A stretch of DNA of 64,000 nt, taken from Fasciolopsis buskii. Taxonomy: Eukaryota > Platyhelminthes > Trematoda > Plagiorchiida > Fasciolidae. The translations under genes were made by a program, and so were the position numbers. The notes under the pieces are model-generated. The model had not been told where the DNA came from and did not search any database. It saw only the letters and a program-made list of their open reading frames with translations. This document shows positions 34,493-46,269 of this stretch, one piece after another (the stretch's first letter is position 1; each line of letters starts with the position of its first letter). The stretch lies in contig LUCM01009820.1 in assembly GCA_008360955.1 (NCBI GenBank), positions 332,280 through 396,279 on the forward strand. Reading direction: 5' to 3'.

Positions 34493-36860
34493 CTGGGAAA
34501 TGGAGGGAAGCCATGTGATCTAGATTACGCAGACGACGTTGTGTGCTAGCCTGAATCCGCGGACCATGCACAACGCGCACTAGGTAAACTCTCGAGATCG
34601 GTTGCTCGGTTTGGCATGTGCTTTGCACCTTCAAAGTGCAAGGTGCTGTTACAGGACTGGACTCGGTACTGGATGAAGAGGAAATAACGATTGTGAACCA
34701 TTTTACTTACCTTAGCAGCCGCGTGTCGAACGATGGTAGCTCGGCAGTGGAGGTAAACACGCGTATATCCAAGGCTGGAGCAGCTTACGCTGGACAGAAG
34801 CACTCGTGGCGTCGGCCTCATAGTTCACTGAAGTTGAAAGGTCGTGTTTACTGTGCCGCAGTGCGCTCAATTCTGTTGTACGGTTGCGAGACATGAAATA
34901 TGCGTGGGGGAGATGTTCTTTGGTTGGAGGTTTTCGACCACCGATGTTTACGTAGTATCACTAGGAGTGGACGGAGTGATCGCGTGAGTAATGTAGAGGT
35001 CAGGAATCATACTAGGTCTTGGCTCTTAGACTACCTTGTGTCAGCGTATGAAACTTAGTAGACTACGTTGTTTGGGTCACGTGTTGCGCATGGTTGACAC
35101 TTGTCTACCATATCGCGCCCTATTTTACGTTCCTCTCAAGGAATAGAAGAAGCTATTTGGAAGTCAACAGATGACGTGGCAGTGCGGGATGAGAAAATGT
35201 ACAGCGAACATAGGTAAAGTAGGTGTCTCAAGTCTCCGTGGTTGGGGTCCGAAAGACCCGTTAACTAGCTGGCTGGAGACACAGAAGGATATGGCAGTGA
35301 ACCATGAATAGTGGCAATCGTGTTGTCATTTTCGTTGAATCAGACTGATTGAAATAGTACGTTTATGCAGTTAGACTGGTTTCCGCGTGTCTGCTGCAGC
35401 GGCATCTTATCTTCTTCCATTTGTGTAGGTCCATTCCCTGTTCCCCTTGGAAATTCACTCTTTTTAAAAAAACGTAACTTTTGGGGAAAGGCCGCGTTCA
35501 CTGACGCTTACCTTGCTGTTTAACGCTGAACGATGATGATGATGATGATGATGGTGCTGATAGTGAGAGTTTCCCTCCACTGACGTTCCTAATGCAACTT
35601 TGATTTGAAGTCTCAGTTTGCAAAGGTAAGATATGGGAAGATCCAGATATTTGGAGCCACTTTGCTTCGCTGCAATGAATCTTTCGAAGATGAAGCACCG
35701 TTGTGTCCAGAAGAGCAGAAGGGACTGGTACGCTATATCTGGCATCAGTTGATCAATTTACGGGCTTGAAATCTGGTCGACCACAAACCGGAAGACATGT
35801 ACGGAATTAGCCATGTGTCCTAGATTGTGAACTGAAAGTGATCTGATCTTCGTGACACGCTCAAGACGGCGTCTGAAATGAAGACCAAAGAAGAGACAAT
35901 GAGCTCGAGAGGCCGGGGACAATTGGCCAATGAGCAGGCCTGTGCAAATCGTTTGACCCGTAAACACTAGTCGTTGTCTGATCGTTTTTGCTTTATTAAG
36001 CAGGGTGGGATTCGAAATAGAATCTAGGCGACTGAAGGAGGCCACTAAGGTTAGCGACAACGATAACCGGTTATTAAAACAGTTAACACTTCACAAATAA
36101 TAAGGGTGTACCTTTGGTCTTTTCACTGAGTCAATGTCGGCTGCAATACTGAATAGATAACTGATTTGTTGACCAGCTAACTTAATCTCTGTCTCCACTA
36201 TTTGGATAAACCAACACGTCCTTACTTACACATTCAAGCTGAGTTCACATCTAGTCAAATTTTCGTTTTCCATATTCAGATGCGTTTGCCTTGGTAACCA
36301 AGGTTCAATTAGTTCAACTAGTCTTATATGCGAAACAGTTGGAGTCTATGAATAGTTTTGTATTTTCCTTTGGGTTCTTTGTGCGGAATCGGAAAGCTGA
36401 CAGAAAAATCAGCTCCAGGAATAAAATTTTCTATATCGAGTATCAGGCCGATCTTGACGATGGTGATTAGTTATTCGCTTGATTGTAGTCTTTTTTAGGG
36501 CGATTCCTCGTCCGATGTGATCAAAGGGTTTGTTATTCGTCAATAATTCCCTCTTCTGTTGTCTGTTTTCGATTTTCTCAATAAAGTAGCTGGAAATTGC
36601 CTTATCTTCAAGTAGAGATAGCGGTGCTCAGACAGAAAATAGTCAAGCGCAGAATACGCTGGTGCCTATGTCTCTGACTGCAGCCTTAATTTGGTTTCCG
36701 GTGTACCTCAGTGGCCTCAAGCACAATGTAGCTTTGCCTAAAACGCACTTTTTGAAGTTTGGAGTGTTTCTGCTTTTAGCCGAAGCTTGATCTTGTGGTA
36801 GGAGAAATAATCGAGGTAGAAAAGTTGCACATACAGGTCCGTTTTACTTTTATAAGTTGA

Positions 36861-37199
36861 ATGCGTCCTTGTAGCATCGACGTAATCATCGGAGTGCTCG
36901 TCAAAGGTCGGTTGAGCATTGATATCCAGGTCAGTCCTTTCAAATGTACTGGAAACGTAGACTTCGCAGACACAGAATCGTCAGTCTTTGAGCATCGATA
37001 TCTTGGCAGCATTGCGCGTCTACGACAAGAAAATTTTATGGACAAATTTGAAGTTGGGCGTGGGTCACCGCGCTTCGGAGCTGAGTCTTTAGAGGAGGCA
37101 CTGAATCTAAAAGGTTATACTCTTCAAAAGTGTGATACACGTCCAGGGATTAAGTCTCTTGATGAACGGTATTCTTCGACCAAGGTGATAGTTGGTTAG
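36861..37199 (+). mobile_element. Degenerate RTE C-terminal domain fragment
   Basis: A 112-codon open frame with VFEHRYLGSIARLRQENFMD and ESLEEALNLKGYTLQ, which resembles the RTE C-terminal blocks (V)F(D)HRCLRSIARI and (S)IDEVLNLxRLRWLGHVLRM. The normal LGHVLRM block is missing. Confidence 0.5.
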
Positions 37200-38166
37200 T
37201 GCGTAGGGGTGGCCAGCCCTTGCGTTGTGACACAGTATCGAAATCCTAACCATTGAACCGAGCCGAGTAGGTCAAATAAACCTTCCCCTTGGCCTTCCGT
37301 GTGATTCTCTCATCGGAATTGAGTTCCGGAGTCAATGGCATTCTTATGCTCGAGATATTGCTTCAGTCAGTGGTTTTCAAAATTGTTGGTCATAGGTCAG
37401 GCTGTCTGCTCCCTTTGAGCTCTGGTTTTAGGGGTTGAATCGCGAACTTTTCATCAAGAAACGCTGTGGCGTCATCAGTCCGTAGACGCCAATGATTGCA
37501 GTCTTGTTTTCATAAGGTCATTTTTGTCGGGTTAACATTTGACATTTTCGATGATGTTGACGTTCGCCACGGAGCTACACGTTCCATTGTTTGGACATGT
37601 TGATATTCAATAATTCTAATTCATAAGTATCATTTAAACTTAATCGTTGGACCACAGCTTACATTTAAACAACAGAAAATGTCTGGAATGAAATATCCAG
37701 GCCCGTTTGTAGATATGAAAGAGTCTCCGGTGTGTTTGACAGGGTTCATTTGAGTGTTATTCATCAAAAGTAAATTGTTGCCCTCATTTTGAGGTTCGCC
37801 ATTTCCGTACTACGTTCATACAATTTGGCATGGAACTTTCCGTCATAAAAGTTTATATCGCGGAACGTAGTTTCGTTCCGGATTGTGAGCGTCAACCAAC
37901 TTGCTAGTCACCCACTTCCGATATCTCGGTTGCTTTTCGAGTAGAAATTTCATCATTTTTTCATCGGATTTGATTGTCATACTACATCAGCGTTTTCTGA
38001 CTAGTTTATAAATGGGCTGGGATATCGTCTAGTTAAAAGACAGCTGCGGCCTACCACGATTTTATGAATGAGTTTTAGAAGACTGTGCTCCAGTGAGTTT
38101 AGCGATACGTTCGCCTGTGTAGTTTTGGTAAAAATAAAATCTGGATCCGTACCAATAGAAAAATCT

Positions 38167-38480
38167 TCAAAGTTCGCCAGCGACTAATTCAAAGGCTATT
38201 GGCATGTGGTGAGTAGTGATATCCGTACGTTCCATATTTGGAGGTACTGAGAGTGTTTCTGAGAAATGTACATCGAAACAGCGCTCTTTGTATAACAAGA
38301 CGGCAACTCCCCCTCCCCTCGGAGCAAGAATCATTGAGGATTGCGAGAATGATAGTAGGCTAGGATAATCCATGGGCGCTAACTCGGTAGAAAATTCTCG
38401 AGACTTTTGGAAAAGAAAAGTACTTACCAAATCTTCAGAGTTTGAAAATTGGTCTGACAAATGCTCAATATTTATCGACT
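38167..38480 (-). mobile_element. LINE endonuclease fragment
   Basis: A minus-strand frame contains APRGGGVAVLLYKERCFDVH, the RGGGVAVxxK block of LINE endonucleases, ahead of a further 35 residues and a stop. It adjoins the RTE 3' UTR remnant at 38655. Confidence 0.5.
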
Positions 38481-38654
38481 GACAAGCAACGTGGCAAGAA
38501 GATTGGAGACTTGTTGCACCCGCCACTGTTGGCGAAAACACCAGATATTTGTTTGCGCATCGCAAATTTTCCCACAACACATTATTACTCAAATTTCTTT
38601 CCGCCGCGAATTTCATCATCAGACGCATGGGTGCGGTTATAGTTAATACATCAC

Positions 38655-38735
38655 CACTGTTCAGCGTTAAATGTAAGGCAAACCTCACTGACCGCTGCCT
38701 TTTCCCGAAGGATACATGTTTCTATAAAAAGTGAA
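38655..38735 (-). mobile_element. RTE 3' UTR fragment
   Basis: About 80 bases matching the 3' UTR of the RTE family (TTCAGCGTTAAA start, ACATGTTTCTATAAAAA end on the plus strand), with diverged bases. It is a short 5'-truncated insertion or remnant next to a degenerate LINE fragment. Confidence 0.65.
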
Positions 38736-39107
38736 TGTCCAAAGCAAACTGTGTAATCAACCTAATTTTGGACCAATTTCAGTTCAACAAGGTGTAGGTG
38801 GTCCACGATGCCTGCTCTAAAATGCAATAAAAACAGATTAGTACAGTCTTTTTTTAACTTTTTTTTAAATCTTTTACGTTCTTTATTGATGACAATGCAC
38901 ATCATTTGATGTGTTCTATACCCAATTTCCGATATTAGCAATAAAGATGCGATGTTAATCACACTTCTTTAATTTCTGCCACTCAAAACTGATTTATGCT
39001 CATTCTCTGAAATTATCCAAAAAACGATAATTTTTGTTTGCCCTCATACCAAACTTAGGTCACCGATGTTAAAAGAAGACGAATGCACCCCCAGCAGCCT
39101 ACCGTCA

Positions 39108-39436
39108 TTATCAACATAATCATTCAGCGTTAAAGAGTGACACAAGCCTCACTGACCCCTGTCTTTTCACCAAGATTACATTTTTCTATAAAAACAGTGA
39201 ATATCCAAGGGGAACAGGGAGTGGACCTACGCAGGTGGGAAAATATAAGATGCTGCTGTAGCCAACACATGGGACACACTCTAACTGCATAAACGCACTC
39301 TTTCAATCATTCTCACTCGCTAGAAAATGACAACACGTTCTCCACTGTTCACGATTCACTGCCATATCATTCGGTGTCTCCAGACCGCTAGTTGACGGGT
39401 CTTTCGGACCCCAACCACGAAGACTCAAGACACTTA
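39108..39436 (-). mobile_element. RTE 3'-end fragment
   Basis: Contains the shared RTE 3' UTR (CATTCAGCGTTAAAG, GAATATCCAAGGGGAACAGG) and the end of the coding domain (GGGTCTTTCGGACCCCAACC), more diverged than the copies at 19690 and 51862. Its 5' end stops near 39436. Confidence 0.75.
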
Positions 39437-40085
39437 GTTAATACGGAAATCAAACAGCTTAGAAGGGAACATTTTTAGCGCTTTATATATATACGGCCTT
39501 AAAAAATAAGGATGTTGTTAGCAGAGTAAAACTGAAAATAAATGGAAACGTGGACGATAGTTCAGGTTAGCGGCTAAGGTTTTCGTTCCCGCCGTACATG
39601 TCCTCGTACTCTTTTTTCATTTGTTATTGAAAACCAGGACCATTCTGCGATAACTAGTGCGAGTTGGATGGTCAACTATAATCTAGTCGACAAACGTCGC
39701 AAAGATTTACTGTAGTCCTTACATTCGTTTGTTACTTCGGTACCATGTGTTGGCGCTGGATATGAAACTGCGAGTTGCCATCTGAATGAAATGGTATGCA
39801 CTTCCAATTGAATCATCTATTATTCGTGAACTCATCAGTTCTTGGTGCCAGGTTATGTCGCCTCGTGTTGTGATGAGCGTGGGCAAAATGAGCTTTCGTT
39901 GTAGGTGGCTCGGTGAACCACCGCATTAGTTGAATCGGATCCATAATTGTAAGCTTTCTCGGATCGATTCAAACTTTTGCCATGCAAATTTCACCGACAT
40001 TGCCGTTGGTAATATTTAAAAATTAGTTTTGATTCAGTGCTCCGGAATCCGCCAAGCTATTGCGTTTACTTGTTTTTTTGCACAG

Positions 40086-40160
40086 GCCTCCAAAATTTGA
40101 TCTCTCTCAGTCTTTGTGGTTTGCACTCAGTAAACGACGAGACGCTTCCGTATCTACTTG
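40086..40160 (+). CDS. UBX gene exon: one leucine-rich repeat
   Basis: A 75-base exon bounded by a TTTTTGCACAG acceptor and a GTAAGT donor, phase 1 in and out. It encodes RLQNLISLSLCGLHSVNDE, a textbook LRR (LxxLxLxxxxxxND), and then LPYLL. The preceding intron is 10.1 kb and holds the near-full-length RTE element. Confidence 0.72.
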
Positions 40161-42058
40161 GTAAGTTTTTTCTGCTGATTGTGATTAGTAACACGCTTGT
40201 TCTACAAGTTTTTTCACGATGGAGGAAATTTTTTAGAATAAATATGCAGGTGCGAATTTATTTGTCCCTCTCTGTTGACGAGCCTCAGCTTGATGGTGCC
40301 AACAATTCGCTTATCACCTATTCATTCGTCTAACATGTAAAGAGTGGAGTGTTTGTGGTTACACGACTCAACGACCGATCCCAATCGGTTACCTTCGCCA
40401 TCATGTGGATGCCGTTGCAGCAGGGTTATCAGATTCCAGATTCAAATAGAACATTTCATTACAAATGTCCCCATTCGCAAAACATGGCCACTCATTCAGT
40501 CGCGCGGTAAATTGTGGTCCAGCGGACCTATCTGCAGTCGATGCATTGGGATGAACGAATTGCACCGCAACCCGTAGCTCGGTATGCAACAGTCCCATGT
40601 GAACTGGTGCATACCTTCCGTATGCTGAACACCTAGGGGTTTTTTCAAATGACTCCAAGAACCGCATAAGTATATCCACTGTGTTGATATGTGGCAGAAT
40701 CTCTGCAATAGGCGGCTTTTGTCTTTGGTTCTTTCTGTTTGTCTTTCTAGCGGATGGATAACAGAAGCGGATCGCGAACATGTTGACAAAGTTTTTTGGT
40801 GGGGACCTAGGTATTTCATTTGAAAACGAAACTTTATTTGGTTCAGTTATGGTTATCGATGTACCAGCCTCACTGAGTTCAGCTAGATCAGGTGGATTAG
40901 TACCTACTGATAGAAATCAGGAACATTGAAATTACGAAGCAAACCGAACTTTGGGCATTCCAATGTTGACGATGTACTCTTTGATTTCGAACACTAACAC
41001 AGATTTGCACCAAACAAAAACATACCGTGGTACTCTAAGCGTCCCCTAAGATGTATCATTTATTGGTAAGTGCGCATTAAGTGTCAGGTTTTATTGACCT
41101 GCCATTTCAATTCACTTCGTTTTTGCATTTAAGGCCGAATTCGCGCCCTTTTCTGTTGTGCAGTCTTGTTCCGCCCAATCGAAAGAATTCTTTGTTTATG
41201 TGAATAGCTTGTTTCGAATGGATATTCCACTAATGTGGAATAAGTACACCGACTCCATCACATTTTAAGTGGTGATGAATGGACTGAAAGGACTAAAGTT
41301 ATGCAGTTTGGTTTTACTTCATGCATCTTTTCAATACGCAACCCCAATATCCCGGAGCATTTGCTTTTTTCTATAGTGTTAAACTGGACGAATGGTACTC
41401 AATGCTTCAGAATGTCTGTGAATTCTTATACGACTTCTACAAAAACGGTGTCTATAGCAAATTAAATTGACCGTGAACAGAAGTTTCCACTGCAAAAATT
41501 ATAGTTGAACAGGTCGAAATGAGCCCTGATCACAGGACGAGAATTAATGCTGTAGAAATTTAGCACTTCGTATGCTTTATTGAATAGAAGACATGCAGTA
41601 CATGAAGATATACAAAATCCTTATTAGTTTTTGTCCCACATTCGACGCTTGAGTCCCAGAGACAATAGTAGCGTCACATGCTGACGTGTGTCCGTTTATT
41701 AGTCCTACGAAAACTGTGATAACTGAATTTTGGGTTCTCGATTAGCTAGAATTCTTACCATTTCCCATCTGTGAGGCAGGCTAGATGCCATCGTTAGCAA
41801 AGAGCTCCTTTTGAGAAAATATTCAAAACGAAACATCTGTACCAGTCTTACGAATCTGCTGTTTAAAATATGAAGCGGAATGATAAGCGATGTGGTATGA
41901 GAAGCTAAAACTAAATAATAACGGCATAAATATTTATCATTGATCATTAATATTCGATGAACCTGTCGAGTTTGTTGTGTGGAGAATAGTTTTTAGGACC
42001 GCAATGCAACTTGGATTTTTCCATTATCCCGGTTTCCCTACATTTCGAACCGGATCAG

Positions 42059-42279
42059 CGCTGCAAAAGCTGGAAACATTGCGCCTTTCCGGGACGAAAG
42101 TCAGTGACTCTGGCTGGATTGACGCGTGGAAGGCGGAACAGTCTTCACCACACAGTGAGCAGAAATGCGTAGTCCAATTAGAACTAAACGGTATGGGTTC
42201 TCTACTCACGGATTCCGGCTTAAGCGCTATCGTGCGGCTGTTCCCGCGACTTCAATCTTTGTGCATTGCTCGGAGTAAT
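42059..42279 (+). CDS. UBX gene exon: leucine-rich repeats
   Basis: The acceptor AG at 42057-42058 follows a pyrimidine-rich tract; the donor is GTGAGT at 42280, phase 0. It encodes about 74 residues with two clear LRRs, LQKLETLRLSGTKVSDSG and VVQLELNGMGSLLTDSGL, followed by IVRLFPRLQSLCIARSN. The TxVSDSG and LTDSGL turns resemble the cysteine-containing/RI-like LRR class of F-box and ZYG11-type receptors. Confidence 0.78.
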
Positions 42280-43327
42280 GTGAGTTTGTTTTGACAAATT
42301 ATGAACTCCACTTTTGTTATTTTAGAATGTGAACTGAGCCAAACTGAACTGTTGTTCGGCGAAAGAATGACTCGTCCAGAACGTATCCGAATCCCCAAAC
42401 CAGTAGAAGCGATCGAGTAGTCTGCGTGTAATTCGGCGAGGTTAATCCAGTACGAGCAACACACCTCAGTTTATGACCGTGTTGGAATACAAAAATTGAT
42501 TGCCAAAAGACGTGAAACTGATCTTTTTGGTATATGCAAAAGGAAGCAACTGCGACGGGTCGAGCGAGCAAGAACCGAGCCACCACAACAGACAACTACT
42601 TTTGCATTTCGTCTCGATCAGTTATTAAAATATTTTACTCAGACAGAGACTATGTAGGGAACGGAAGCACGTAAATACTCGAACCTCAGATAGACTAGCA
42701 CCGTCGTGTGTAAATCATACAAAAAGTGTCTGACAGGGAAACCGGTATTGAATGGATGAGATGGTTAAGTCAGGTCAAAGGGCTAGTTTTGTTCGCGACA
42801 TCCGATAGATGAAGGAGTGGGGATGAACTTGCACAGACTCTAGAGAAGGCGAGATGGCCAGGAGGACAAAACACAACCGGTAACCAAATGTGGTGAAGTT
42901 GCTGCTTAGGTGAACCGCCTACAAGTTTCAGCGGTTTTCGAATTGCTTGAGGGACTGATAGCATGGGGAAAGATACTGTGATGCATGAAAAAGTTAATGT
43001 AGCACGGTTCTGAACGAGATTTCTCGGAACATGTTGAAATGCCGTTAAAATGAGGTTATACATTGGTATTGGATATTATTGTCAGTATCGTCTGTCTAAA
43101 TAATGAGCTAGAGTAGACAGTCTCATTAGTGATAACTTCATGTATGGATGGCTTCCGAATGCAATACTCGCAACCAAACATCTCCGTTGGTTCATAATCC
43201 AGTTTAATTTATTTTTGTGTGGGAACAGTTATCAACCCAGTTATTCATACTGCTGACTTCGACTAAATCTGTTCCTATCGATTTTTTAATTTGTGTTGTT
43301 TTTTACGCTATCATTTTTGCGCTACAG

Positions 43328-43547
43328 ATAACGGGAAATACTCTTGATGAATCTGTATTGCCGCCACCGAACCTGATGAAATTGGATGTATCCGGATGCG
43401 TACAGATGCGTTCGTTGCCCAAAACAGTGTTGCCTTCAGCCTCACTCAAGATCCCATGTGATGACTATCACCTACCGGGTATTCGCCTGTTGGCAATAGG
43501 ACACTGTGAACACCTGGATTTATCCAAGGTGTTATCTCAAATAAAAG
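43328..43547 (+). CDS. UBX gene exon: leucine-rich repeats
   Basis: Acceptor GCGCTACAG, phase 0. It encodes 73 residues: ITGNTLDE, PPPNLMKLDVSGCVQMRSLP, then PGIRLLAIGHCEHLDLSKVL. The LxxLDVSGC block is a clear LRR. The donor is GTTGGT at 43548 (phase 1), weaker than its neighbours, but it joins in phase to the next exon. Confidence 0.75.
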
Positions 43548-44837
43548 GTTGGTTTGTTTACGAAGGATGCGAATTTTGACTTCATTTGCCAGTTTGTCAA
43601 CCATCACAGACTCAACGGAAGCATTTTCATTTCGATTGGATAGCTAGTTTAAAACGGAGAACACTTAACAATTTCAGGTTGGCGTAAAATATTATCCTCA
43701 CGAGGACCTCGTCCCAACATGGCCAGCTCCGACTTTTTCATTTAAAAGCTCAATTTGATTGTGTCCGTCATACACATCATGTTGGCTAGTAATAAAGCGG
43801 AACTTGCGGGACCGCTTTTCCGAAACCTGTAGCAATCAAGGTGGGATTCGAAGTGCTACTTCTCAAAACGGATGAGAATAAAAATTTGTCTTCTGCACTT
43901 TACCTTGGGGAATTTGGGTGGAAATAACTTGGACAGTGGTCAGGTAAGATAGGTGGGAACATGATAGCTTTGTTATTTTCTCCCATACTTAGGCGAATTC
44001 GTTTCGGCATGTTCTGTTTTTTGGTCACAGTAACAAAGCCAGAACTTTATCCTGGTCATCTAGTTCCAAATGGCCGATATCAGAGCGCTGCATTGCCGGG
44101 AGATTGGTGAAGGGCTCCTGAAGCCACGTCTCCAAATCTCCATGCAGTATCCCGAACATAATTGTTCTCTAGCTGCAGTGTTAGGGATTGTTGTAATGTG
44201 TGGTTATACGAAACCTGGTCTCGACAATGTTGGTCAACAGCGGATTGAAGTTGTGATTGAAAACAGTACATTCTATCACAGTGCCTGATTAAGGACAAGA
44301 TTCTGACGTGGATGCAGAAAGTCAAATGATTTTTGTCGACTGGGGACATCTGGTCTTGTGAATGCTGACAGTTGCTTGCTCGCTAACGGATGTCTCGTAA
44401 TATGGGAAGCGTGAGCGTGTGAAGAATAAGGCCCATGAATCGTTGTAGCATTGCTATTGTCCAAAACGGAAAATAAAAGAGTCGGGCGTTGTTCTGATAG
44501 TTTGTCGATATTAAAGCATTTTAAGTCATAGATTTTTGAGAGTTGTACCGATGTTACGGACCCACCCGCTAGTCCAAAAGTAATAACACTACTTGGATTA
44601 GACTGATAAGCTAGTTGTTTGAAAATATCGCAAGTATGTGACCCAGCAAATGGCATCCGTCCTCGACACTAGAATCAACTGATTATCTCTTGTATCCAGT
44701 CTCTTTCTGAGACGATCTTCATATATGACGCAAATATTTCTTCGCTATTTGACTCATACATCGAATTGTTTTTTTAATGAATGCTTTCTGCTGCTAAGCT
44801 GACTCACTTCCTTGTTGATTTTTTCTCACAAATTTAG

Positions 44838-44912
44838 GTCATCCTATTTGTCGACTCGATGGTATATTCACGATCCCTTCATTGGACAGCGCTTTGCTCA
44901 GACGCGTTTTCT
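44838..44912 (+). CDS. UBX gene short exon
   Basis: A 75-base open exon between an AATTTAG acceptor and a GTAAGT donor, phase 1 both sides. It encodes GHPICRLDGIFTIPSLDS and then ALLRRVF. The content is too short to classify alone; the exact phase fit and consensus donor support it. It probably forms the convex side of one LRR. Confidence 0.62.
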
Positions 44913-46269
44913 GTAAGTACTATAGTTTTAATTTGAACCTAGTTAATCGATATGGCTATAATAAAAACAACTATCGGTTCTTCCAAATACCGTAATGCCT
45001 TCGTAGTACTCGGACTCAAGGCGCCTGCTCTGATCCGACGGGCTTGTAAGCTGAGCCGTTTATCATCCCCCTCTTCAGGTCGTCCTACTGCCTTGTATTT
45101 TCAACCCTTTGGAGTTGGGTCTCAAGTCTCCACTCCGGTTTGGCCAACCGCGAATCGTGGTGGAAAACCGATATCCTTGAGACGAAAAATATAAGATCTA
45201 GCATTTGAGTGATGAACGTTACACAACTTTTTTCCTCCCGCTTTCTCCCCTGTTGTTTTCTTCCCTAACATGTATCGTGGTGGCATTCGATGTATACATA
45301 GATTTGCGCTAAATATTTATTTTGGTTTCGTAGCCATACGCTCTATGCGATCCGTTGACTGGGGTAGGATAACCAGTAGATGCCTCGCTGGTCTTCGCCT
45401 GACATTCATTCAAGTTACAGAAAGAACTATCTAGTTATGGTATTGTATTGCTTTAGTGTCGTTTTATAATTGGTTCGTAATAGACTTCGGTTCGGCACAC
45501 TTCAGCCAAGACGCACGGTTGGTGCACTGAACTTTATGGATCGCTATGTGCTTAGCACTGTTCGAGGTTTCCTTGTTGCGTTTCTTGAAGAACCGACTTT
45601 TAGCATCAGCAAATTATCCTACAGGAGGATTTGAGGGATAAAGACGATGAATGAGTCTAAGCTTTTCTGAAGCGATCACCAAAACTCGAACGTCACACTT
45701 TAACCCAATAATTGGACAAATGGATGAATGCGCTCCAAAAACCATTATCTGCAGTGGATTTACCCGAAATCGACACATTGAAACCAGTGATACCCAAATG
45801 GACTTAGCACCTGTCAGCGCAAAGATAATAAATTCGATTCAATGGTCCAGCAGATATGTTTTGGTTAGAAGGTTGCTGGCTATCACGTACTTGTTACCGC
45901 CTCTTAGAATTCTACCGTGGTCCGAATTTCAGGATCGCTGGTCCTTGCGATGGGGCTAATGCTTATAAAGCATTCGTGCCTGTAGTTCGTATGAATAACA
46001 CGATACTATGCTGAGCCTTTAAGGCCTATATTCGCACGGCAGTGAGCCACACTGCAAGTCAGCTAATGCGTAAATGCACGGACACAGACAATGAACCGAG
46101 CTGATAGAGACAAATGCAAGAAATATGGAGAAAATCGGACGGAAGTTGCCACAAAGAACTGCGGCTCGATGGATTTATTTGATGGCAGCGTTAAGGTAAG
46201 AAAAGAAATAGTTTGCAAGCATTGCTTAAACCCAATAGGGTAACAAGCTGCCTTGACTAGGACCCTTGA

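Larger units (their letters stand above)
31905..35560 (+). mobile_element. Near-full-length RTE-type LINE (inactive)
   Basis: Order: 5' UTR (31905-32300, homologous to 60690-61075), a short upstream ORF, an APE endonuclease region (PLNLGSFNVRTLMQAG at about 32567, ISVYAPTDY and AGDFNAP around 32910-33030), a linker domain, reverse transcriptase (KRGKAAGPDELPPVLFKLGK, QQAGFRPGRG, VVFLDLRDALDSVDR, SGFRQGCLVSPF, LDYADD near 34515), a C-terminal domain with conserved CKV and ILLYGCET, and a 3' end with a GAT/ATG microsatellite at about 35533-35553. Several frameshifts and stops break it: a one-base deletion in KIF relative to the minus-strand copy at 6361-8395, a lesion after GSID, and TAG after YADDVVC. 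It is therefore a pseudo-copy in the intron between exons 29800-29951 and 40086-40160, sense to the host gene. Confidence 0.9.

Noticed and set aside
38167..38688. 173-codon minus-strand frame as a gene
   Set aside because: Its C-terminal part is a LINE endonuclease block (RGGGVAV), and there is no full protein.
44070..44656. Overlapping frames of 72-126 codons on both strands
   Set aside because: Intronic between two well-supported LRR exons, with no domain and no splice logic in phase with the gene.
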